In this document: in pieces, positions 6,412 through 15,903 of the stretch
How the letters are laid out: every line of letters starts with the position of its first letter
Position numbering within the stretch: the first letter of the stretch is position 1
Assembly: GCF_001427305.1 (NCBI RefSeq)
Contig: NZ_LMFZ01000012.1
Location: 1-64,000, forward strand
From: Duganella sp. Root1480D1
Lineage (GTDB): Bacteria; Pseudomonadota; Gammaproteobacteria; Burkholderiales; Burkholderiaceae_D
Length of the DNA: 64,000 nucleotides
Reading direction: 5' to 3'
Notes under the pieces: generated by a model
The model's database searches: none
Told to the model about the DNA's origin: nothing
Seen by the model: only the letters and a program-made list of their open reading frames with translations
Made by a program: the position numbers and the translations under genes

Positions 6412-7635
6412 CTACTGTGCAGCAACCTCCACAGCGTCTTCCAGTGTCGGTACGTCGTCTTCGGCATTGCCCTTTTTCCGGAAGGACTGCCAGATCTTCA
6501 GCGGGCCTTTCGCCTGGCGCCTGCGCAGGAAGTAGATCAGGCCGCCAAGCGCTGCCAAACCGGCCAGCACTCCACCGACAATCATCATCAGCCTGCTGCG
6601 CGGATTGGCCGCCAGGTCCGCCGCTACGCCGGGCTTGACCGGGGTGGCGCCGGGTTTTGCTGGCGCTGTGCCCGCCTTGGCCGCGGCAGCAACCGGCTTG
6701 GCTGAGGCCGAGACCGCTTCTGGTTTTGCTGCGCTCGATGGCGTGGATGCGGCCCCAGACGCTGCCGCGGGCGCAACGATCGCAGTCTGAAGGCGTTGCA
6801 TCTTTCCTTCGATATCGGTCAGCTTGCTTGTCAAGGCTTCGCACTGCCGGATTTGGGCTTCCACCTCCTTCTCAGGGGCGCATGACCGGGCGGGCACTGA
6901 AGCAGCCGCAGCCGCGGCAACGACAGGCTTTGCCGTCGACTTGCGCGGCGGAGGAATCACTGCAGGTTCCCGGGCAGGCTCGACCTTCGGCGCGGGAGCT
7001 GGCGCTGGTGGCGGAACAGGATGTGCGCTCTGCTCCTGGGCTTTTGCCAAGGCGACTTGCTGGCGGTGCGCAAAGGCACGCTGGGCAGCCTCGTTGAGGC
7101 CAGCCTCGCCGTTATCCTGTGCTGCCGGGCTCGCAGCGACTGGAATGGCTGCACTGGGCTTCGTGGCCGGGGCAGCCAGGGGCAAGGGCTCCGCCGCTGG
7201 CATGATTACCGTATTCGCCGCCCGCTGGCCTGGAGGCTCGGGCGTCATCCAGAGCGAAGCAGCACGGATGATCTGCCGCCCTCCACTATTCAACTCGATG
7301 AACAGGTGCAAAGCCTCCGCGTTCACAGGCTGAAGCGTGGTCAGGTGCAGGAAGCGTTTGTTGTCGCGCCGGGCAATAGCGATGTACAGACCGCTCAGTG
7401 CAGGCGGCATAGCCACGTTGGCCCCCTTGAAGACATCGGGATTGGCAAGCCTGGCCTGGATGTCGGCCAGGTCGGCTGCCGTCAAGTCGACCAGTTCAAT
7501 ATCCGCCGAAAGTTGCTGCCCAATGTGGGAATTGACCTTGATCTCGCCCAGTTCGGCCGCCCGCAACGAACCGCACAGAGCGATGACGAGCATCGGCAAT
7601 GCAAGGGCGCGAATGGTCAATCGTTTGCTTAGCAT
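6412..7635 (-). CDS. FimV/HubP-like N-terminal domain membrane protein
   Basis: A 407-residue exported protein. A signal peptide ends near RAAELGEI. A FimV N-terminal domain follows (GEIKVNSHIGQQLSADIELV through IRAASLWMTPEP, about residues 25-135), then a long Ala/Pro-rich linker, a short coiled-coil-like stretch (EKEVEAQIRQCEALTSKLTDIEGK) and one membrane segment (LMMIVGGVLAGLAALGGLIYFL) with a short cytoplasmic tail. FimV/HubP proteins are polar landmarks that organise type IV pili and motility. No LysM motif is evident, and the protein is shorter than classical FimV. ATG 7635 is chosen because it starts the signal peptide, although an in-frame extension to 7746 exists. Confidence 0.78.
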   Translation of the reverse strand: MLSKRLTIRALALPMLVIALCGSLRAAELGEIKVNSHIGQQLSADIELVDLTAADLADIQARLANPDVFKGANVAMPPALSGLYIAIARRDNKRFLHLTTLQPVNAEALHLFIELNSGGRQIIRAASLWMTPEPPGQRAANTVIMPAAEPLPLAAPATKPSAAIPVAASPAAQDNGEAGLNEAAQRAFAHRQQVALAKAQEQSAHPVPPPAPAPAPKVEPAREPAVIPPPRKSTAKPVVAAAAAASVPARSCAPEKEVEAQIRQCEALTSKLTDIEGKMQRLQTAIVAPAAASGAASTPSSAAKPEAVSASAKPVAAAAKAGTAPAKPGATPVKPGVAADLAANPRSRLMMIVGGVLAGLAALGGLIYFLRRRQAKGPLKIWQSFRKKGNAEDDVPTLEDAVEVAAQ

Positions 7636-7760
7636 GGAGGACAGGCCTATTTCTTCAATGTATTCATTAACGGCAGAATATCCGGATTTTGTAGGCCTCG
7701 GCAGAGTGAGCGGCATTGGCGTTAGAATCCAGACATCACTTTCCAACCCGGGAGCCTTAC

Positions 7761-9158
7761 ATGAACAGCAGAACCGAGCGCGACAGCTTCGGCCCGATTG
7801 AAGTTCCAGCCAGCCAGTTGTGGGGCGCCCAGACCCAGCGCTCGCTCGAGCACTTCCGCATCTCCAGCGAACGCATGCCGGCCGAACTGATCGCCGCGCT
7901 CGCTAGCGTGAAGCGCGCCGCCGCCAAGGTCAACGTGGATCTCGGCGTGCTCGATAGCGCCAACGCCAATGCCATCATGCAGGCGGCCGATGAAGTCCTG
8001 GATGGCAAACATGCGGGCGAATTCCCACTGGCCGTGTGGCAGACCGGCTCGGGCACCCAGTCCAATATGAATATGAACGAGGTGCTGGCCAATCGCGGTT
8101 CCGAACTGCTGGGCGGCGAGCGCGGCGAGGGCCGCAAGCTGCACCCGAACGATGACGTCAACAAGGGCCAGTCGTCGAACGACATCTTCCCGACCGCCAT
8201 GCATGTGGCGGCCGCGCAGGCCGTGGCAACCAACGTCCTGCCGGCCCTGCGCCAACTGCGCGCGACACTGCAGGCGAAGGCGCACGCGTTCGAGGGCATC
8301 GTGAAGATCGGCCGCACGCACCTGCAGGACGCCACGCCGCTGACCCTGGGCCAGGAGTTTTCGGGCTACGTTGCCCAGTTGGACTACGCTGAAAAAGCAA
8401 TCGAAGCCACCCTGCCCGCCGTACTGGAACTGGCTGCCGGCGGCACCGCGGTCGGCACCGGCCTGAACTCTCATCCCGAGTATGCGACGCGCATCGCCGC
8501 TGAATTGGCGAAGCGATTGAAGCTCCCCTTCCGCACTGCCGACAACAAATTCGCGGCGCTGGCCGGGCACGATGCCCTGGTAGCCGCGCACGGCGCACTG
8601 AAGACGCTGGCCACCGCACTGATGAAGCTGGCCAACGATGTGCGCTGGATGGCGTCCGGCCCGCGCTCCGGCCTGGGCGAGATCAGCATTCCCGAGAATG
8701 AGCCGGGCAGCTCGATCATGCCTGGCAAGGTCAATCCGACCCAGAGCGAAGCGCTGACCATGCTGTGCTGCCAGGTATTCGGCAACGACGTCGCAATCAC
8801 CGTTGGCGCCTCGTCGGGCAATTTCGAGCTGAACGTCTTCAAGCCGCTGATCGCCCACAACTTCCTGCAAAGTGCCCGCCTGCTGGCCGACGGCATGCGC
8901 AGCTTCGACGAACATTGCGCCCATGGCATCGAGCCCAACCTGGACCGTATCGAAGAGCTGATGGAGCGCTCGCTGATGCTGGTGACCGCGCTGGCTCCCC
9001 ATATCGGTTATGATCGCGCCGCGCAAATTGCGAAGAAGGCCCAGCATGAGGGCAGCACCTTGAAAGAGGCGGCCTTAGCCCTTGGTTTTGTGAACGAAAG
9101 CCAGTTCAATGAGTGGATTGTTCCGCTGGAGATGACCAAGCCCGGCGGCAAGGGTTAA
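7761..9158 (+). CDS. fumC: Class II fumarate hydratase
   Basis: A 465-residue class II fumarase of the aspartase/fumarase superfamily, converting fumarate to malate in the TCA cycle in the cytoplasm without an iron-sulphur cluster. The superfamily signature [11 protein letters not shown] starts at residue 316, close to its position in E. coli FumC, and the substrate-binding [13 protein letters not shown] and [10 protein letters not shown] stretches are present. The length is normal. ATG 7761 has a GGAG site seven bases upstream. The gene is divergent from the FimV-like gene. Confidence 0.97.
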   Translation: MNSRTERDSFGPIEVPASQLWGAQTQRSLEHFRISSERMPAELIAALASVKRAAAKVNVDLGVLDSANANAIMQAADEVLDGKHAGEFPLAVWQTGSGTQSNMNMNEVLANRGSELLGGERGEGRKLHPNDDVNKGQSSNDIFPTAMHVAAAQAVATNVLPALRQLRATLQAKAHAFEGIVKIGRTHLQDATPLTLGQEFSGYVAQLDYAEKAIEATLPAVLELAAGGTAVGTGLNSHPEYATRIAAELAKRLKLPFRTADNKFAALAGHDALVAAHGALKTLATALMKLANDVRWMASGPRSGLGEISIPENEPGSSIMPGKVNPTQSEALTMLCCQVFGNDVAITVGASSGNFELNVFKPLIAHNFLQSARLLADGMRSFDEHCAHGIEPNLDRIEELMERSLMLVTALAPHIGYDRAAQIAKKAQHEGSTLKEAALALGFVNESQFNEWIVPLEMTKPGGKG

Positions 9159-9211
9159 TGCCTGGTGGGAATACAACACCCCCGCGCCAACCCAACAGAA
9201 AGAGGATTAAA

Positions 9212-9442
9212 ATGCAGAAAGTAGATTTCGAATTGACAGGCGAGTACATCGAGCTGAACCAGCTCCTGAAGGTGGTTGGCCTGTGCGACAGCGGCGGTGC
9301 CGGCAAGCAGATCGTAGCGAGCGGCGATGTCAAGGTCGACGGCAAACAGGAGTTGCGCAAGACGGCGAAGATCCGGGCGGGCCAGAAGGTTCGCCTGGGC
9401 GACGTGCAGATCGAGGTTCATGCCGAGGGCAGTGCGGCCTGA
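9212..9442 (+). CDS. RNA-binding S4 domain protein (YbcJ-like)
   Basis: A 76-residue protein consisting of one S4 RNA-binding domain (FELTGEYIELNQLLKVVGLCDSGGAGKQIV, then VKVDGKQELRKTAKIRAGQKV), as in YbcJ. These small proteins are thought to bind structured RNA. The ATG at 9212 follows an AAAGAGG site. It lies 53 bases after fumC and is probably cotranscribed with fumC or the next gene. Confidence 0.92.
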   Translation: MQKVDFELTGEYIELNQLLKVVGLCDSGGAGKQIVASGDVKVDGKQELRKTAKIRAGQKVRLGDVQIEVHAEGSAA

Positions 9443-9467
9443 TTGATCCGCGCGGAGGGTTAGCTCC

Positions 9468-9755
9468 ATGGATGGTCCCTACGAGAAGCAAGCGCAGTCC
9501 CAGGAACAACTGATCGGTGACCTGCGGCAGGTCATCGAGAACGCCGAGGAGCTGCTCAAGAACACCGATCATTACACCAGCGTGCTGTATCAATCGGCAC
9601 GCGCCAAGCTTGCGCAGGCCCTATTGGCAGCGAACGAGGAGCTGGAACGGTGCGAGGATGCGCAACTCTTGCGCATGATCGAAGCCACCCATCGCGCGAA
9701 TTTGCTGCACCTGGACTTGTCCGGCGAGGATAAGCTAATGCGGGCGTTTAACTAG
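9468..9755 (+). CDS. DUF883/ElaB-like helical protein without membrane anchor
   Basis: A 95-residue, mostly helical protein. Its N-terminal half ([21 protein letters not shown], then [20 protein letters not shown]) resembles the DUF883 proteins ElaB and YqjD, which tether to ribosomes and the inner membrane in stationary phase. The usual C-terminal membrane segment with its Gly motif is missing, so this would be a soluble variant. Its last 21 bases overlap the 3' end of the convergent bufB-bufC gene. Confidence 0.6.
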   Translation: MDGPYEKQAQSQEQLIGDLRQVIENAEELLKNTDHYTSVLYQSARAKLAQALLAANEELERCEDAQLLRMIEATHRANLLHLDLSGEDKLMRAFN

Positions 9756-11345
9756 GATTTGCTGTTGCAGCCATTGCTGGAGGCTGGCGGCGACGTTGAA
9801 ATTTTTATCCAGCGCAAAGGCGGCGTCCAGCGCGTCGCCGAATGTTTTCCCTTCCTTGAGTGCCTGTAGCGCAGCATATTCCGGTGCGTGCAACGGCGTG
9901 ACCTGGGCTGTCCATTCCGGGCGGCTGAGCAGCGCGCGGCTTGGCGCATCCATCTTTTGCGGGAATTCCTTGCCCTGGTGGGCCAGCCAGAGAGGCACGA
10001 TGGCCCACTCCGATTCGAATAGCTGGGCGCTTGGCTGCCAGGTGAAACTTTGTTCCTCCACTGTTTGCGGATTGATGTCGCTGGTGTGCAGCGCCAGCTC
10101 GTGCCGCGCATAGTGGATGCGGTGCAGTTGCCATTCCAGGCGGGCCATGTCGGGCAGGTAGGGCAAATCTCTTACGTGCTCGAAACCGCGCAGGAAGGAT
10201 TCGAACTGGGCGCCGAAGCGGTTCAGGTCCCCGCTGTCCGATGGATGGGCGCAGCCGTATTCGCGGGCCAGGCCAGTGAAGAATTCTTCGCCGACCAGTT
10301 GTGCTATGACTGGATAGGCGGCAGCCAAGGCCTTGCTCCAGGTCGACGTAAGGTTGCCGCGGTATCGGCCGAAACGCTCAGCGTGCCTGAGCTGGAGGCC
10401 TTTTTCGGCGCCTGGCGCGAACAAGGCATCCGAAAATGCCTGCTGCTGCTCGGCTAAAGCGTCGTCGCTGCCTCGCTCGGAATGTCGCGCAAGAGCCGGG
10501 GCGCCGGAGTGGCTGCAGGCAGGCGGGAACCGGGTGGCGATGGCGGCAGCTTTGTCGGCTTCGCCAAGCAGCACTTCCAGCGCAGGGATGTCGGTGTCCC
10601 ATTCGATCAGCGTGGGGACGGCGCCGAACCGGGCTAACGCCGCCTCGTACAGGCGCCAGACAGGATCGGCGACTACTGCACCGTGGTGGTCAACCACGCC
10701 ATCGGGAGTGACGAGGTGCCCGGCGAGGTGGATTTCACCGACTGTGCCGCGGACGATTGCTGCCAGCGCTGCCATCGCGTCTTCTTCGTGGTTGCATTGA
10801 TTGACATACAGGTTATTCACGTCCAGCAGCAGACCGCAGCCGGTACGGCGCGCGAGGACGGCCAGGAATTCGGCTTCACTCATTGCGTCGTCGGCAAAGC
10901 GCACGAAGCTGGAGACGTTTTCGAGCAGGATGGTGCGGCCAAGCGTGTCCTGCATGCGCCCTACCCGCTCTTCCAGCAAGTCAAGCGCGGCGTGATTCAG
11001 CGCCAGCGGCAGCAGGTCGTTCAGGTGGCGGTCGAAGACTGCGCCCCAGCACAGGTGCTCGGAGACGAGCGCGGGCTGGATGCGTTGTGCGAGGCTGGCG
11101 ACGCGTTCGAGGTGGCCGGTGCTGAAGCCTCGCGCAGAGCCGAGGCCAAGGCCTACGCCGTGCAGGCTGATTGCATAGTCGCGCCTCAGTTCCTGCAATA
11201 CGTAAAAATCGCCGCCGGCCTGGTCGAGGTAATTTTCAGTGTGGACTTCGAGCCAGGCGGCGCGCGGCCGCTGTTCGAGGAATTGGCGGTAATGTGGTGC
11301 CCGCAATCCAACGCCGGCTCCTCGAGCCGCGGTGTGTGACGCCAT
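9735..11345 (-). CDS. Fused bufferin maturase BufB-BufC (MNIO + DUF2063)
   Basis: A 536-residue fusion. Residues 1 to about 270 form an MNIO/DUF692 multinuclear iron oxygenase with the family metal residues in [48 protein letters not shown] and IEWDTDIP. About residues 290-536 form a DUF2063 (BufC) partner domain ([21 protein letters not shown], then FLRGF and [10 protein letters not shown]). In bufferin systems, BufB with BufC converts Cys residues of BufA into thiooxazole groups so that the peptide binds copper. The two are usually separate genes. It starts three bases after the bufA stop, so the genes are translationally close. Confidence 0.88.
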   Translation of the reverse strand: MASHTAARGAGVGLRAPHYRQFLEQRPRAAWLEVHTENYLDQAGGDFYVLQELRRDYAISLHGVGLGLGSARGFSTGHLERVASLAQRIQPALVSEHLCWGAVFDRHLNDLLPLALNHAALDLLEERVGRMQDTLGRTILLENVSSFVRFADDAMSEAEFLAVLARRTGCGLLLDVNNLYVNQCNHEEDAMAALAAIVRGTVGEIHLAGHLVTPDGVVDHHGAVVADPVWRLYEAALARFGAVPTLIEWDTDIPALEVLLGEADKAAAIATRFPPACSHSGAPALARHSERGSDDALAEQQQAFSDALFAPGAEKGLQLRHAERFGRYRGNLTSTWSKALAAAYPVIAQLVGEEFFTGLAREYGCAHPSDSGDLNRFGAQFESFLRGFEHVRDLPYLPDMARLEWQLHRIHYARHELALHTSDINPQTVEEQSFTWQPSAQLFESEWAIVPLWLAHQGKEFPQKMDAPSRALLSRPEWTAQVTPLHAPEYAALQALKEGKTFGDALDAAFALDKNFNVAASLQQWLQQQILVKRPH

Positions 11346-11348
11346 CGA

Positions 11349-11612
11349 TTATTTGGCTGGCGCGGAGGTCTTGCCGCCGGCTTTCTCGCAAGTGCCTTTG
11401 GCGACGAATTTCCACTCGCCCGCCATATTGTCGGTCTTGGCCTGGCTGGAGCAGCCGTGCGTGCCGGTGGCGCAGTCGTTCTGGCCAGCCTTGGCAATGC
11501 CGTAGCACTTTTCTTGTTCCGCTGGCTTGTCCTGGGCGGCGGCAGCAACGGTGCTGGCGGTGGCGTAGACGGTTGCCAGCGCGGCGGCGATCAGGGCTTG
11601 ACGGTTTTTCAT
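11349..11612 (-). CDS. bufA: Bufferin precursor BufA1 (DUF2282)
   Basis: An 87-residue exported precursor. A Sec-type signal peptide covers about residues 1-26. The mature part carries the four conserved cysteines C36, C47, C54 and C75 in the DUF2282 pattern [20 protein letters not shown]...GTCEK. Bufferins are ribosomally made copper-protective peptides matured on Cys by the MNIO enzyme BufB. ATG 11612 is chosen for the signal peptide and a GAGGAG ribosome site. The maturase gene follows after three bases. No DoxX-type bufD gene or sigma-factor gene is adjacent. Confidence 0.88.
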   Translation of the reverse strand: MKNRQALIAAALATVYATASTVAAAAQDKPAEQEKCYGIAKAGQNDCATGTHGCSSQAKTDNMAGEWKFVAKGTCEKAGGKTSAPAK

Positions 11613-11688
11613 GCGGGGTCTCCTCAGTCGATTTGCAGGTCTGCGATTAGACCATAAAAATTGCCTGATAGTTCCCGCCAGCCTCCAG

Positions 11689-12462
11689 CTATGCAGGAAT
11701 TTTTGCAAGTAGCTCGTCGTAACGTTGGAGGTGATTATCGGGATAAAAATCGCTCGCTTGTATGCCAAAGCCAGGACGCCATTTGGCCCAGCCAATTTCG
11801 CCAAAATGATCGACTGGCCATTCACCCAAATAGGTATGCTCTTGGAATTGGGCGGATGAACTGAGGACAACGCCATCGTTTGCACCACGCAGCCCGCCTA
11901 TTCGGGAGGCAAGTTTCAATAGGATCAGTTGGGAATTCGCTGGAGCGACGCCTGCGATATTCATGTAATGCACACCTTTGACGTCAGGCGTTTTCGCATT
12001 GAATGCTTGCGCTTTTGCGGTTGTCAGGTCTGCTATTGCACCGAATTGTTTGAGAAGAACTGGCGGCAACAGGTCATCGAAGTTGCGAGTAGCCGAATGA
12101 ACGATATCCGCAACTGCGGAACCATGGTGCGGCGTTCCGATTGTAGTGAGCGATTTAACACGCGCGGCGATCTTCGGGTAGTTATGCAGGACGTAGCGCG
12201 CGTCCAGACCACCCATGCTATGGGCGATGATATCGATCCGGTCCTGGGGCAGAGTGCTCAAATACTGCGCCAACTTCTCGCCACGATCTTCAATGGATTG
12301 AAGCGGCGGAATCGTTGGCGCCTCAACTGTATGTCCGGCTTTTCTCAGGTGGGCGGCCACCCCATTGAAATAGTCGATGGCAGGTTTAACTGGCCACGGC
12401 AAGTCAGGGAATAGTTCAGCACCAACACCAAGAATTCCGTGCACCAGAACGATGGTAGCCAT
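11689..12462 (-). CDS. Triacylglycerol lipase-like alpha/beta hydrolase
   Basis: A 257-residue alpha/beta hydrolase of the bacterial lipase (PGAP1/LipA-like) type. It has the oxyanion region VLVHGILG near the N-terminus, the nucleophile elbow HSMGG with Ser82, then a TIGTPHHGS segment typical of lipases. The catalytic Asp and His are likely in GANDGVV and VDHFGEI. There is no signal peptide, so it is predicted cytoplasmic. ATG 12462 is preferred because it follows an AAAGGA site and gives the family N-terminus. A longer frame to 12516 exists. Confidence 0.88.
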   Translation of the reverse strand: MATIVLVHGILGVGAELFPDLPWPVKPAIDYFNGVAAHLRKAGHTVEAPTIPPLQSIEDRGEKLAQYLSTLPQDRIDIIAHSMGGLDARYVLHNYPKIAARVKSLTTIGTPHHGSAVADIVHSATRNFDDLLPPVLLKQFGAIADLTTAKAQAFNAKTPDVKGVHYMNIAGVAPANSQLILLKLASRIGGLRGANDGVVLSSSAQFQEHTYLGEWPVDHFGEIGWAKWRPGFGIQASDFYPDNHLQRYDELLAKIPA

Positions 12463-12601
12463 AGCCAGTCCTTTTACAGGTCTTCGAATTGAACAGGGCC
12501 CTCCGCCGGACCTCACATCAAGTTTCGCACCTAGATTCTAAGGAATTAACGCAGAAAGAGAGTCGCAAATTTCCACCACTTGCGAAATAACAACGCCCAA
12601 G

Positions 12602-12637
12602 AAAAAACCGCCAGCACCGTTGCCCGGTGCGGCGGTT
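12602..12637 (-). terminator. Rho-independent terminator of the YjfB-like gene
   Basis: On the minus strand, a long GC stem (ACCGCC...GGCGGT with an inner GCACCG/CGGTGC pair) followed by six T at 12602-12607. Confidence 0.85.
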
Positions 12638-12672
12638 ATCTCCTGACTTCGAAATGCCTGGACAGCGCGGTG

Positions 12673-12873
12673 TCAGGCGGTGGTGTTGATGTTCTGGCCG
12701 AGGTGGGATGGCAGGTTGGCGGCGGCTGGCGCTGGCGGGATCGCTTCAATCAGTGCCTGGGCGCTGGAGGCTTGCACGTCTTGTGCTTTTTTCAGGACGG
12801 CGTAACCAATCTCGGTACGATTGCTCGTATCGGCCATTGTCGTTGCCAGTTTTGCAATGCTCACTGCATCCAT
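12673..12873 (-). CDS. YjfB family putative motility protein
   Basis: A 66-residue protein of the YjfB family, annotated as putative motility proteins with unknown biochemical role. The family start MDAVSIAKLATTMADTSN and the following conserved helix (IGYAVLKKAQDVQASSAQALIEAIP) are clear. ATG 12873 is chosen over the upstream ATG 12888 because a GGGAGG site lies in front of it and it gives the family N-terminus. A sigma-28-like promoter lies upstream, which fits a motility regulon, and a strong terminator lies downstream. No flagellar operon is nearby. Confidence 0.85.
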   Translation of the reverse strand: MDAVSIAKLATTMADTSNRTEIGYAVLKKAQDVQASSAQALIEAIPPAPAAANLPSHLGQNINTTA

Positions 12874-12903
12874 TTTTGATCCTCCCACGCGTATCTAACT
12901 TGA

Positions 12904-12930
12904 TTTACGGATGGGATTTGGCGAACTTTA
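12904..12930 (-). promoter_or_regulatory. Sigma-28-like promoter of the YjfB-like gene
   Basis: On the minus strand, TAAA (12927-12930), a 15-base spacer, and TCCGTAAA (12904-12911), against the FliA consensus TAAA-N15-GCCGATAA (5 of 8 in the second element). The upstream box TAAAGTTC equals that of the fliT-like gene. The TAAA overlaps the stop codon of mobB. Confidence 0.45.
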
Positions 12931-13449
12931 GGCTTGGCGCGGGATTTTTTTCATCAGCCAGGCCAATACGGTGTCGGGGCGGTTGAGGTCAAGCCATTGC
13001 AGGCGGGGCGGCAGGCCGTCCGGGGCCGGCTGGTCGGAGGCGACGGCGACGACGGTGTGGTCGTCCAGGTAACGCGGCGGCTGGCCCGCGATGCCGCGGT
13101 AGACTTCAAGCTTGTCGATTTGCCATGCATGGAAGCCCTCGACCAGGGTCAGGTCGGCGGGTTGCAGGCGGGCCAACTGTTCGTCGGCGCCCGGTTCTTC
13201 GGCACCGCGCAATTCGTGGATGATGGCGAAACGGTAAGGCGAGGCGATCATCACTTCTGCAGCGCCAGCGTGGCGGAACCGGGCGCTGTCTTTCCTTGGC
13301 GGCTCGAGTTCGAAGTCGTGGTGGCTATGCTTGATGACGTTGACTTTCCAGCCACGGGCGGCCAGCTCGGTGACCAGGTATTCGATCAGGGTGGTTTTGC
13401 CGCTGCCCGAGGGGCCGGTGACGCCGATGACGTTCTGCTTACCGGTCAT
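12928..13449 (-). CDS. mobB: Molybdopterin-guanine dinucleotide biosynthesis protein B
   Basis: A 173-residue P-loop GTPase of the MobB family, which assists MobA in attaching GMP to molybdopterin. The Walker A motif is GVTGPSGSGKTT near the N-terminus, followed by the family stretches VNVIKHSHHDFE and LTLVEGFHAW. The ATG overlaps the stop of gspB by four bases (ATGA), so it is translated from the same mRNA as gspA-gspB. This is an unexpected partner, and no other molybdopterin gene is present. Confidence 0.95.
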   Translation of the reverse strand: MTGKQNVIGVTGPSGSGKTTLIEYLVTELAARGWKVNVIKHSHHDFELEPPRKDSARFRHAGAAEVMIASPYRFAIIHELRGAEEPGADEQLARLQPADLTLVEGFHAWQIDKLEVYRGIAGQPPRYLDDHTVVAVASDQPAPDGLPPRLQWLDLNRPDTVLAWLMKKIPRQA

Positions 13450-14240
13450 AGCGGCACCCGGTAGCGGTAGCCGCGGAAGCTGAAGACTGCTTGCTTGGGT
13501 TGGAGCTTGTCCAGGATCAGGCCAGGGGCGACTTCTTCGCCTTCCCTGCGCAGGACTTTGTCGATCAGCAGCAGGCGATCGGCGGGGTTCTTCGAGTACA
13601 TGTAGCCACCAAGGGTGATCTGGGGGATGGCGCGCTGGATTGGCTCGGGGAGCTCGCGCAGGGCTTGCACTTGTTCTTCCACTGGCGCTGGCGCAGGAGC
13701 CGGGGCCGGGGCTGGAGTAGCCTGCGCTGCGTCTGCCCCTCGCGCTGCGGTTCCGGCTTGTTTTGGGGCGTGAGCGTCAGCGGCGCGCGGGCTGACTACC
13801 TGCTGGGCGGCTTGCTGTGGGACCGGTTGGCCAATCGCGGCATGCCCGGCGAGCGAAGCGCTGGAGGCAGCTGCGGCGCCCGGAGCCACAGGGCGCGCGA
13901 CGGCCACGGGGGTTGCCGGGGCCTGGGTGACGACAGGGGCGGCTGCCGGCGGGACGCCAGCTTGGGCGGGAGCCGCTTGGGCGGTCGGGGCCTGGACGGC
14001 AATGGCGGGCACGGCGCCGCTTGGAGGCTGGCTGGCGGCCGGCTGCTGGCGCACCAGCATGGTCGCAAGGCCGGCGATGGCGGCGGCCATCAGGGCCATC
14101 GCCACGATCACCGGCGTGCGCTTGCTGCGCGCGCCCTGCCCTGCCGGCACGCTGGCCAGGCTGGGTGCGTGGATGGTCGGGGTGCTGCCGATCTGGCGTT
14201 CGGCCTGCGCTTTTTTCAGTGCTTCGAGAATATAGGACAT
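13446..14240 (-). CDS. gspB: Type II secretion assembly protein GspB
   Basis: A 264-residue membrane protein. The start MSYILEALKKAQAERQIG is diagnostic for GspB/ExeB. One membrane segment (VIVAMALMAAAIAGLATMLV, about residues 44-63) is followed by a Pro/Ala-rich periplasmic linker and the C-terminal T2SSB domain (LGGYMYSKNPADRLLLIDKVLRREGEEV...FRGYRYRVPL). With GspA it forms the complex that helps insert the secretin into the outer membrane through peptidoglycan. It begins one base after the gspA stop. No other T2SS gene is in the window. Confidence 0.95.
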   Translation of the reverse strand: MSYILEALKKAQAERQIGSTPTIHAPSLASVPAGQGARSKRTPVIVAMALMAAAIAGLATMLVRQQPAASQPPSGAVPAIAVQAPTAQAAPAQAGVPPAAAPVVTQAPATPVAVARPVAPGAAAASSASLAGHAAIGQPVPQQAAQQVVSPRAADAHAPKQAGTAARGADAAQATPAPAPAPAPAPVEEQVQALRELPEPIQRAIPQITLGGYMYSKNPADRLLLIDKVLRREGEEVAPGLILDKLQPKQAVFSFRGYRYRVPL

Positions 14241-14241
14241 A

Positions 14242-15894
14242 TTATTTACCCGCCTCGGCCAACAGGTGCGGCTCGGTCTCCCTGCCCGGCTGCGACAGGC
14301 GGATGAAAGTTCGCGGCCCCGCCACGCCGTCGGCCTTCAAGCCTTCGGCAATCTGGAACTCGCGCAAGTATCGCAAAGTTTCGCCAGCTAGTGGCTGGTT
14401 GTCTCGCGGTTTCTTGACCCCGTTCATTTGTGCCAGGCGGCGTGCCAGCCAGTCCACGTCCGGGCCTTTATCGCCTTCGCGGACTTCTTCGCGCCAGGAG
14501 CGCGGTGCACGCCAGAAAGTGGTGAAAGTGCCGTCAAAGCGGTCGTCCAACGCATCCAATGCCACAGTCTCGCTGCCGCGCGCACCTACCAGGGTAGCGT
14601 TCTTGCCGTCGAGCGCCGTCAGCAGGACATTGCGTGGCAGGGATTGGCCGTCGCGCAGTTTGATGATGACGGGCCGGTCAAGGTTGCGGATTTCTTCCAG
14701 GCCGCCTTTGGTCTGCATGCAGTGCAGGTTGCGCTTGAGGGCTTCGGCACAGCCCTCGCCTTCGGACAAAGCGACATCCCACTTCGACGCCAGTTGGCTC
14801 AAGGCGGCGTCCATGGTCAACCAGCTCGGTGCGGGGGCTTGCGGTGCGGCAGGCGAGTCCGGCGAAGAGTCGGCGCCGTGCGGCGCCGAAGCTGCCGCCT
14901 GCGCTGCGTGGGGTGCAGCGGCACTCGCCGGCGCTGCACGGCCAGCTTGCGGCGCGGCTGCGGCCACGGAAGCCGACGGCGCCCGTGCCGATGGCATCAT
15001 CTGCCAGGCTGCGGCGGCAGTAAGCGCCGCCCCGGCCAATACGCCGGCTGCGGCCACGCGCCATGCACGCGCCTTGACCGGGGCAGCCTCGCCGGCAAAC
15101 ACTTCTTCCGCCGCGCGGCGCAGGATGAGCGCATTGACCTGCGCACGATTTTCAACATAAGCGCCGAGCAGTGCGCGGTCGCACAACAGGTTGATCCGGC
15201 GCGGCACGCCCTTGCTCAATTGGTGGATACGGCGTAGCAGCCCGCGCGGGAACAGCTCCACCGCACCAGCGCCAGCCACCGCCAGGCGGTGCTGGATATA
15301 GCTGCCCACTTCCGTCTCGGACAAAGGCCCCAGGTGGTAGCGCGCAATCACGCGCTGCGCCAGTTGTTCGAGTTCCGGCCGCGCCAGCATCTGCCGCAGT
15401 TCCGGCTGGCCGATCAGGATAATCTGCAGCAGCTTGCGCTCGCTGGTTTCCAGGTTGGTCAGGAGGCGCAGCTGCTCCAGCACGTCGGCCGACAGGTTTT
15501 GCGCCTCGTCGATGACCAGCACATTATTCAGGCCGGCAGCGTGCGACTCCAGCAGGTAGCTGTTGACCGCGTCCACATAGGCCTTGACGCTCGCCCCTTC
15601 CGGCGCCACGCCGAATTCATCGCACACCGACTGCAGCAGTTCTTCCACCGTCAGCTTGGGATTGAAAATATAGGCCAGCCGGCAATCGGCCGGGATCTGC
15701 TCCATGAAGCAGCGGCACACGGTGGTCTTGCCGGCGCCGATTTCGCCGGTCAGCAGCACGAAGCCGCCGCCGCTGCCCACGCCGTACAGGAGGTGCGCCA
15801 GCGCCTCGCGGTGCCGTTCGCTCATGAACAGGTAGCGCGGGTCGGGGGCGATCGAAAACGGTTGCTGTTTGAGGTTGAAGTATTGCGTGTACAT
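14242..15894 (-). CDS. gspA: Type II secretion ATPase GspA (ExeA)
   Basis: A 550-residue protein starting MYTQYFNLKQQPFSIAPDPR, the ExeA/GspA hallmark. The AAA ATPase domain has Walker A GEIGAGKTT (from residue 50) and Walker B VLVIDEAQNL. One membrane segment follows (AGVLAGAALTAAAAWQMM), then an Ala-rich linker and a C-terminal peptidoglycan-binding region (DVDWLARRLAQMNG...LREFQIAEGLKADGVAGPRTFIRL). It uses ATP with GspB to place the T2SS secretin. Full length for the family. Confidence 0.96.
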   Translation of the reverse strand: MYTQYFNLKQQPFSIAPDPRYLFMSERHREALAHLLYGVGSGGGFVLLTGEIGAGKTTVCRCFMEQIPADCRLAYIFNPKLTVEELLQSVCDEFGVAPEGASVKAYVDAVNSYLLESHAAGLNNVLVIDEAQNLSADVLEQLRLLTNLETSERKLLQIILIGQPELRQMLARPELEQLAQRVIARYHLGPLSETEVGSYIQHRLAVAGAGAVELFPRGLLRRIHQLSKGVPRRINLLCDRALLGAYVENRAQVNALILRRAAEEVFAGEAAPVKARAWRVAAAGVLAGAALTAAAAWQMMPSARAPSASVAAAAPQAGRAAPASAAAPHAAQAAASAPHGADSSPDSPAAPQAPAPSWLTMDAALSQLASKWDVALSEGEGCAEALKRNLHCMQTKGGLEEIRNLDRPVIIKLRDGQSLPRNVLLTALDGKNATLVGARGSETVALDALDDRFDGTFTTFWRAPRSWREEVREGDKGPDVDWLARRLAQMNGVKKPRDNQPLAGETLRYLREFQIAEGLKADGVAGPRTFIRLSQPGRETEPHLLAEAGK

Positions 15895-15903
15895 GGTCGG
15901 CGC

